Shown here in pieces: positions 58,660 through 64,000 of a stretch of DNA of 64,000 bases. A program made the position numbers and the translations under genes. Every line of letters starts with the position of its first letter. The first letter of the stretch is position 1. The stretch is from assembly GCF_900100265.1 (NCBI RefSeq), contig NZ_LT629696.1:2542001-2606000 (forward strand), read 5' to 3'. Origin of the DNA: Leifsonia sp. 466MF (GTDB lineage: Bacteria > Actinomycetota > Actinomycetes > Actinomycetales > Microbacteriaceae). The notes beneath the pieces were generated by a model. That model saw only the letters and a program-made list of their open reading frames with translations. It did no database searches and was not told where the DNA came from.

Positions 58660-59565
58660 TCAGCGGGCGCGGGGATGGGAGGCGGTGTAGACGTCGCGGA
58701 GGGTGTCCGCGGTCACCAGCGTGTAGATCTGCGTCGTCGCGACCGAGGAGTGGCCGAGCAGTTCTTGCACGACCCGGACGTCCGCTCCCCCGGCCAGCAG
58801 GTGCGTGGCGAACGAGTGCCGCAGCGTGTGGGGCGAGATCTCCAGGTCGAGCTTCGCCCGCTCCGCAGCCGCCCGGATGATCAGCCACACGTTCTGCCGC
58901 GACAGCCGCGCCCCGCGCATCCCGAGGAACAGCGCGGGAGTGGCGCGTCCCTTCGCGGACAGCACCGGCCGGGCACGCACCAGGTAGGCGGAGAGAGCGG
59001 CCTGGGCGTAACCGCCCAGCGGCACGATGCGCTGCTTGCTGCCCTTACCGGTCAGCCTGACGACATCCGTGTCGATCACGTCGTCGACGTTCAGGTCGAC
59101 GGCCTCGCTGACCCGGGCGCCTGTGGCGTACATCAGCTCGAGGAGCGCCTTGTCGCGGAGCGCGGCCACGTCGTCGCCGTCCGTCGCGGCGAGCAGCGCC
59201 GCCACCTGGTCGACGGTGATCGCCTTCGGCAGGCGGCTCGGCAGCTTGGGCGGGCGCAGGTCGCGGGCCGCGTCGGCCTGCACGCGCCCCTCCTCGAGCA
59301 GGAACCGGTGGAACCCGCGGACCGTGGACAGCATCCGGGCGAGGGAGGACGCCGTCAGCGGCGACTCCTCCCGCGTCCCGAGATGCAGGGCGAACTCCGA
59401 GAGGGTCGCCGGGGACACGACCGACACATCCCGGATGCCCTGCTCCTCCAGCCAGGAGGCGTAGACGGCCAGGTCGCGGCGGTAGGCGGCCACGGTGTTC
59501 GCCGAGAGGCCGCGCTCGATGGCGACATGCCTCAGGAAGGCGTCGACATCGGCCGCGACGGTCAT
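58660..59565 (-). CDS. xerD: Tyrosine recombinase XerD
   Basis: 301 aa, the usual Xer length. The SAM-like N-terminal domain covers residues ~1-105 (ERGLSANTVAAYRRDL). The catalytic residues are the Arg in ATGARVSEAV, Lys in GKGSKQR, His-x-x-Arg in HTLRHSF, His in LGHSS, and the nucleophile Tyr in QIYTLV. It resolves chromosome dimers at dif with XerC. Start at the ATG that overlaps the nudix gene by 4 bp. Confidence 0.94.
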   Translation of the reverse strand: MTVAADVDAFLRHVAIERGLSANTVAAYRRDLAVYASWLEEQGIRDVSVVSPATLSEFALHLGTREESPLTASSLARMLSTVRGFHRFLLEEGRVQADAARDLRPPKLPSRLPKAITVDQVAALLAATDGDDVAALRDKALLELMYATGARVSEAVDLNVDDVIDTDVVRLTGKGSKQRIVPLGGYAQAALSAYLVRARPVLSAKGRATPALFLGMRGARLSRQNVWLIIRAAAERAKLDLEISPHTLRHSFATHLLAGGADVRVVQELLGHSSVATTQIYTLVTADTLRDVYTASHPRAR

Positions 59566-60209
59566 CTCGCGAGCTTGGGGTGGCTCGGCCAGGGCTCGTC
59601 CGCCGAGCCGAGCGTGGTCCATCCGCCGTCGCGCGCGGTGCGGGCGGCGAGCAGGGCGATGATCAGCGGAGCGTTGTGGACGCGGCGCTGCAGCACCGCC
59701 TCCACCGCCTCGTCGAGGGGCACCCAGCGCACCTCGATGTCGGCTTCCTCGGCCTCGCGGGCGAACGCGGAGCCGGTCGAGTGGATGCCACGGGCCAGGT
59801 AGATCCGGATCGCCTCGTCGTTGCCGCCGGGGCTCGTGAACACGTCGGCGAGCACGTTCCACTCGTCGGCCTGGAGGTCGGCCTCCTCACCCAGCTCGCG
59901 CTTCGCGGCCTCCAGGGGGCTCTCGCCCGACATGTCGAGCAGCCCGGCCGGGATCTCCCAGTCGCGGTGACGGACCGGGTGCCGGTACTGGCGGATCAGC
60001 AGCACGCGGCCGTCGTCGTCGAGCGCGAGGATGCCGACGGCGCCGGTGTGATCGATGTACTCGCGGGTGATCTCGTCGCCGTTGTACCGGAAGACGTCAC
60101 GGCGGACGTTCCAGATCGCACCCTCGAAAACCGTCTCGGACGAGACGATCTCCGGGCGGAAGGGCTGGTCGTTCAGCTCGGCTGCGGCGGTCTCGACGTT
60201 CTCCGTCAT
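59562..60209 (-). CDS. Nudix ADP-ribose pyrophosphatase
   Basis: 215 aa. The nudix box lies at about residues 92-115 (GLLDMSGESPLEAAKRELGEEA; its catalytic part is RELGEEA). RQYRHPV before it and FTSPGGNDEAIRIYLAR after it are typical of the NudF/ADP-ribose pyrophosphatase subfamily. It cleaves ADP-ribose to AMP and ribose-5-phosphate. pyrG-nudix-xerD is a conserved order in actinobacteria. The ATG overlaps the pyrG stop by one base. Confidence 0.91.
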   Translation of the reverse strand: MTENVETAAAELNDQPFRPEIVSSETVFEGAIWNVRRDVFRYNGDEITREYIDHTGAVGILALDDDGRVLLIRQYRHPVRHRDWEIPAGLLDMSGESPLEAAKRELGEEADLQADEWNVLADVFTSPGGNDEAIRIYLARGIHSTGSAFAREAEEADIEVRWVPLDEAVEAVLQRRVHNAPLIIALLAARTARDGGWTTLGSADEPWPSHPKLAR

Positions 60210-61954
60210 CAGGCTTCGGCGACCATCTCGGCGTCCGCCTCGGCGACCTCGAACAGGAGGCTGGCCTTCTGACGGTCGAGGGCGGCGCCGACGAGCCCGG
60301 CGAAGAGCGGGTGCGCGCGGTTCGGGCGCGAGCGGAGCTCGGGGTGGGCCTGCGTGCCGACGTAGAACGGGTGGACGTCGCGCGGCAGCTCGACGTACTC
60401 GACCAGGTGGCCGTCCGGCGACGTGCCGGAGAACCAGAGGCCCGCGTCGGCGATCTGCTCGCGGTAGTTGTTGTTCACCTCGTAACGGTGGCGGTGACGC
60501 TCCGACGCCTCGTTCGAGCCGTACAGCTCGGAGACCAGGGAGCCCTCGGCGAGGTTCGCCGGGTACAGGCCCAGACGCATGGTGCCGCCGAGGTCGCCGC
60601 CGGCGATGATGTCCACCTGCTCGGCCATGGTGGCGATCACGGGGAACTCGGTGTCCGGGTCGAACTCCGACGACGACGCGCCGCCGAGACCGGCCTCGTG
60701 CCGGGCATACTCGATGACCATGCACTGGAGGCCCAGGCACAGGCCGAGCGCGGGGATGCCGTTCTCGCGCGCGAACCGGAGAGCGCCGACCTTGCCCTCG
60801 ATGCCGCGAACGCCGAAGCCGCCGGGCACGCAGATGGCGTCGACGTCCGACAGCTGCGCCGCGGCGCCCTCGGGCGTCTGGCACTCGTCGGAGGCGATCC
60901 ACTTCAGCTTCACCTTGGTGCGGTGGGCGAACCCGCCGGCCCGCAGGGCCTCGGTGACCGAGAGGTAGGCGTCGGGCAGGTCGATGTACTTGCCGACCAG
61001 GCCGATGGTGACCTCGTGCTTGGGGTCGTGGACCGACTCCAGCAGGCGCGCCCAGCCGTCCCAGTCGACGTCGGCGGCCTTGTCGAGGCCGAGCTGGTCG
61101 ATGATGTACGCGTCGAGGCCCTGCTCGTGCAGCATGGTCGGGATGTCGTAGATGCTCGGCACGTCGACGGCGTTCACGACGGCCTGCTCATCCACGTCGC
61201 ACATCAGCGCGATCTTGCGCTTGTTGCTGTCCGACACCGGGCGGTCGCTGCGCAGGACGAGCGCGTCCGGCTGGATGCCGATGGAGCGGAGGGCGGCGAC
61301 CGAGTGCTGCGTCGGCTTGGTCTTCTGCTCGCCGGACGCGTTCATGAACGGGACGAGCGAGACGTGCACGAAGAAGCAGTTCTTGCGGCCGAGCTCGTGA
61401 CGCACCTGGCGGGCCGACTCGATGAACGGCTGCGACTCGATGTCGCCGACGGTGCCGCCGATCTCGGTGATGATGACGTCTGGCGCAGGCTCTCCGTCCG
61501 GTCCGGGCTGCGCCTGCAGCCGCATCCGGCGCTTGATCTCGTCGGTGATGTGCGGGATGACCTGGACGGTGTCGCCGAGGTACTCGCCGCGGCGCTCCTT
61601 CGCGATGACGTTGGAGTAGATCTGCCCGGTGGTGACGTTGGCCGACTGCCCGAGGTTGATGTCGAGGAAGCGCTCGTAGTGCCCGATGTCCAGGTCGGTC
61701 TCCGCACCGTCGTCGGTGACGAAGACCTCACCGTGCTGGAACGGGTTCATCGTCCCCGGGTCAACGTTGAGATAGGGGTCGAGCTTCTGCATGACCACGC
61801 GGAGACCGCGGGCCGTCAGAAGGTTGCCGAGGGAGGCTGCCGTGAGGCCCTTCCCCAACGAAGAAACGACACCACCTGTCACGAAGATGTGCTTGGTAGT
61901 GCCGTTCGATGTGCCCGCGTCTGAATAATCCACCACGGGCTTATAGCCTATCAC
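60209..61954 (-). CDS. pyrG: CTP synthase
   Basis: 581 aa, from the GTG at 61954 with GGAG upstream (GTGs at 61936 and 61933 are alternatives). The ATP-binding synthetase domain spans about residues 18-290 ([13 protein letters not shown]). The C-terminal glutamine amidotransferase (about 320-565) has its nucleophile Cys in LCLGLQC and the His-Glu pair in HPEL. It aminates UTP to CTP with glutamine. First of the pyrG-nudix-xerD run. Confidence 0.97.
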   Translation of the reverse strand: MIGYKPVVDYSDAGTSNGTTKHIFVTGGVVSSLGKGLTAASLGNLLTARGLRVVMQKLDPYLNVDPGTMNPFQHGEVFVTDDGAETDLDIGHYERFLDINLGQSANVTTGQIYSNVIAKERRGEYLGDTVQVIPHITDEIKRRMRLQAQPGPDGEPAPDVIITEIGGTVGDIESQPFIESARQVRHELGRKNCFFVHVSLVPFMNASGEQKTKPTQHSVAALRSIGIQPDALVLRSDRPVSDSNKRKIALMCDVDEQAVVNAVDVPSIYDIPTMLHEQGLDAYIIDQLGLDKAADVDWDGWARLLESVHDPKHEVTIGLVGKYIDLPDAYLSVTEALRAGGFAHRTKVKLKWIASDECQTPEGAAAQLSDVDAICVPGGFGVRGIEGKVGALRFARENGIPALGLCLGLQCMVIEYARHEAGLGGASSSEFDPDTEFPVIATMAEQVDIIAGGDLGGTMRLGLYPANLAEGSLVSELYGSNEASERHRHRYEVNNNYREQIADAGLWFSGTSPDGHLVEYVELPRDVHPFYVGTQAHPELRSRPNRAHPLFAGLVGAALDRQKASLLFEVAEADAEMVAEA

Positions 61955-61976
61955 CCGCCGGGACTCCGGCTGACCG

Positions 61977-63719
61977 TCAGCGCCGCGCGGCGGACGCCAT
62001 GTCGACCAGCTCGCGGGCGTGGGCGAGGCCGCTCTCGGAATCCGGGAGGCCGGAGAGCAGGCGGGCCATCTCGGCGATGCGCTCGTCGCCGTCGAGGCGG
62101 CGGACGGACGACTCCGTCACGGCGCCGTCGCTCCCCTTGACCACGGTCAGGTGGTTGGTGGCGAACGCGGCCACCTGGGCCAGGTGCGTGACGACGATGA
62201 CCTGCGCGGTCTCGGCGAGCCGCGCGAGGCGGCGGCCGATCTCGATGGCGGAGGCGCCGCCGACGCCGGCGTCGACCTCGTCGAAGATGAAGGTGGGCAC
62301 CGGGTCGCTGCCCGCGATGACGACCTCGATCGCCAGCATCACGCGCGACAGCTCGCCGCCCGAGGCTCCCTTGCCGAGCGGGCGGGGCTCGGCGCCGGGA
62401 TGCGGCTGAAGCAGGATGGCGACCTGGTCGCGGCCGCTCGCGGTGTAGGCCTGCGGGTCTGCGTCGTCGCGCTGCGTCACCTCGACGACGATGCGCGCGT
62501 CGGGCATGGCCAGCGCGGAGAGCTCCTCCGTGACCGCTTCGGACAGGCGTGCGGCGGCGGCCGTGCGCTCGGCGCTCAGGCCGGCGGCGAGCTCGGCGAC
62601 CAGCGCGGCATCCGCCTCGACCTCCTGCGTCAGCTCTCCGATGCGGTCGGCGTCGCCGTCGAGCTCCAGCAGGCGCAGGCTGCCCGTCTCGAGCGTGCGG
62701 ATGACGTCGTCGAGGGTCGGGCCGTACTTGCGGATCAGGATCGCGAGCTCCGAGCGGCGCTCCTGCACCACCTCCAGCTCGTTGGCCCCGTCGGCGTCGA
62801 GCGCCGCGAGGTAGGTCGACAGCTGCGCCGCGATGTCGGAGATCAGGTAGTTCGCTTCCGCGACCGACTCGGCGAGCGGCTGGAGGGCGCTGTCGTGGGG
62901 TGCGACGCGCTCCAGCTGGCGGCGTGCGTTGTCGAGCAGGCCTAGGGCGTCCGTGCCCTCGGACTCCTCGGCGCTCAGCAACTCCCGGGCGGCGCCCGCG
63001 GCGAGCCGGAGGTCCTCCAGGTTGGTGAGGCGCTCGGCGCGTTCGGCCAGCTCGTCGTCCTCTCCCGGCTGCGGTGCGACGGACTCGATCTCGGCCATCG
63101 CGACCCGCAGGTCCTCCGCCTCACGCGCGCGGCGGTCTTGATCGGCGATCAACTCGTCGAGTTCGGCGCGGTTGTCGCGCCAGCGGTGGAAGACCTGCTC
63201 GTAGGTGGCCAGCTGCTCCGCGAACTGCGGACCGGCGAACCGGTCGAGGGCGGCCCGCTGGGCGATCGCCGAGCGCAGCCGGATCTGATCGGACTGCCCG
63301 TGGACGACCACGAGCTGCTCGCCGAGCTCGGTCAGCACCGAGACGGGCGCGCTGCGCCCGCCGACGACGGCCCTCGAGCGGCCCTCGGCCGAGACGGAAC
63401 GGCTCAGCACGAGCTCCGCCTCCGCGGTGTCGATGGGGTCGACGTCGCCGCCGGCGTCGCGAACACGTGCGACGACCTCGCCCGACGACGGCACGCGCCA
63501 ACGGCCCTCCACCCAGGCCTGCGGACTGCCGAGGCGGACAGCGCCGGTGTCGGCACGCTCCCCAAGCAGCAGGCCGAGCGCCGAGACCACCATGGTCTTG
63601 CCCGCGCCGGTCTCGCCGGTGATGGCCGTGAATCCCGCGCCGAGCGGGAGGGAGGCGTCTGCGATGACGCCCAGGTCTTTGATCGAGATCTCCTCGATGC
63701 CTCCGCGTGCGTCAGTCAC
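61977..63719 (-). CDS. recN: DNA repair protein RecN
   Basis: 580 aa, GTG start. Walker A GETGAGKT at residues 35-42, the long coiled-coil middle (~150-380), and Walker [13 protein letters not shown] near residue 475. It is an SMC-like ATPase that gathers DNA double-strand breaks. Its start overlaps the NAD-kinase stop by 8 bp, the common nadK-recN pairing. Confidence 0.95.
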   Translation of the reverse strand: MTDARGGIEEISIKDLGVIADASLPLGAGFTAITGETGAGKTMVVSALGLLLGERADTGAVRLGSPQAWVEGRWRVPSSGEVVARVRDAGGDVDPIDTAEAELVLSRSVSAEGRSRAVVGGRSAPVSVLTELGEQLVVVHGQSDQIRLRSAIAQRAALDRFAGPQFAEQLATYEQVFHRWRDNRAELDELIADQDRRAREAEDLRVAMAEIESVAPQPGEDDELAERAERLTNLEDLRLAAGAARELLSAEESEGTDALGLLDNARRQLERVAPHDSALQPLAESVAEANYLISDIAAQLSTYLAALDADGANELEVVQERRSELAILIRKYGPTLDDVIRTLETGSLRLLELDGDADRIGELTQEVEADAALVAELAAGLSAERTAAAARLSEAVTEELSALAMPDARIVVEVTQRDDADPQAYTASGRDQVAILLQPHPGAEPRPLGKGASGGELSRVMLAIEVVIAGSDPVPTFIFDEVDAGVGGASAIEIGRRLARLAETAQVIVVTHLAQVAAFATNHLTVVKGSDGAVTESSVRRLDGDERIAEMARLLSGLPDSESGLAHARELVDMASAARR

Positions 63720-64000
63720 GACCGACCGGCCCCCTCCAACCCGTCACGGGGAGGTCGAACTTGTGCACAAGACGGTCGGTGAAGGGCCCAGGGTGGAGCC
63801 GAGCCAGCCGCACCGGGATGGGCGAGCGCCGCACGACGACACGCGCCCCCGGCGGGAGGTCGAACGGACGGCGGCCGTCGCACCAGAGGATGCCGGCGCC
63901 GCCCGCACGGTCGAGCAGCTCGACCGCGAGGGAGGAGTCCGCATCCACCACCAGAGGCCGGGAGAACAGGGCGTGTGCGCTCAGCGGCACGAGCAGCAGC
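63712..64000 (-). CDS. nadK: NAD kinase, C-terminal part (truncated by window end)
   Basis: About 96 residues, open through the window edge. LLVPLSAHALFSRPLVV near the edge and the following DSSLAVELLDR match the C-terminal half of NAD kinases. The catalytic GGDGT motif lies outside the window. It makes NADP from NAD. It overlaps recN by 8 bp. Confidence 0.85.
   Translation of the reverse strand, partial: LLLVPLSAHALFSRPLVVDADSSLAVELLDRAGGAGILWCDGRRPFDLPPGARVVVRRSPIPVRLARLHPGPFTDRLVHKFDLPVTGWRGPVGRD

Overview
The window is high-GC (about 70%) actinobacterial chromosome. Start codons (many GTG), 1-17 bp gene overlaps, and the order nadK-recN-pyrG-nudix-xerD-parA-scpA-scpB-rluB-tyrA-cmk-der point to Actinobacteria, and the overall content fits a Microbacteriaceae member such as Leifsonia or a relative. 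That genus-level guess is inference from gene content, not from a database match.

Layout. 1-4.6 kb: the 3' end of a GH13 glycosidase, an eRF1-like protein, and a MarR / NADP-oxidoreductase / luciferase-like monooxygenase cluster. 5.1-17.9 kb: a complete L-rhamnose utilisation locus. One long minus-strand operon encodes an ABC importer (binding protein and two permeases), a GH78 alpha-L-rhamnosidase, rhamnose isomerase, a fused rhamnulose-1-phosphate aldolase/lactaldehyde dehydrogenase, rhamnulokinase and an LldD-type lactate oxidase. A divergent LacI regulator faces it, with an operator just downstream of the operon's -10. 18-24.7 kb: small membrane proteins, a protein with a GyrA-like C-terminal hairpin, thioredoxin, a UbiB kinase with a PadR regulator, acetyltransferase, KptA and small proteins. 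24.8-27.4 kb: a large AAA/LuxR regulator. 27.5-34.4 kb: a second sugar locus with LacI regulator, ABC importer and two divergent GH32-like hydrolases around a paired-operator promoter region. 34.4-38.6 kb: LtrA-like membrane protein and two SDR enzymes with a divergent AraC regulator.

38.7-44.4 kb is a visibly lower-GC island. It carries a PD-(D/E)xK-type nuclease overlapping a Ski2-like helicase (a Hachiman/HamAB-like or AbpAB-like pair) and a convergent gene for a membrane-anchored coiled-coil protein of unknown function. A 72-bp imperfect direct repeat flanks it, and it abuts the 3' end of a tRNA-Pro gene. This is the best candidate for an undescribed or divergent defence system.

44.5-51.2 kb: a gene remnant, a GH18 chitinase-like protein overlapping a cellulose-synthase-like GT2, and a membrane alpha/beta-hydrolase. 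51.3-64 kb: the housekeeping cluster for GTPase/ribosome maturation, nucleotide and tyrosine synthesis, chromosome segregation and repair.

Gene ends are decorated with at least four distinct families of palindromic repeats (about 980, 1790, 4610-5140, 19430-19690, 51210, 54625-54790 and 58560), resembling REP/BIME-type elements. No transposase or RAYT gene for them is visible here.
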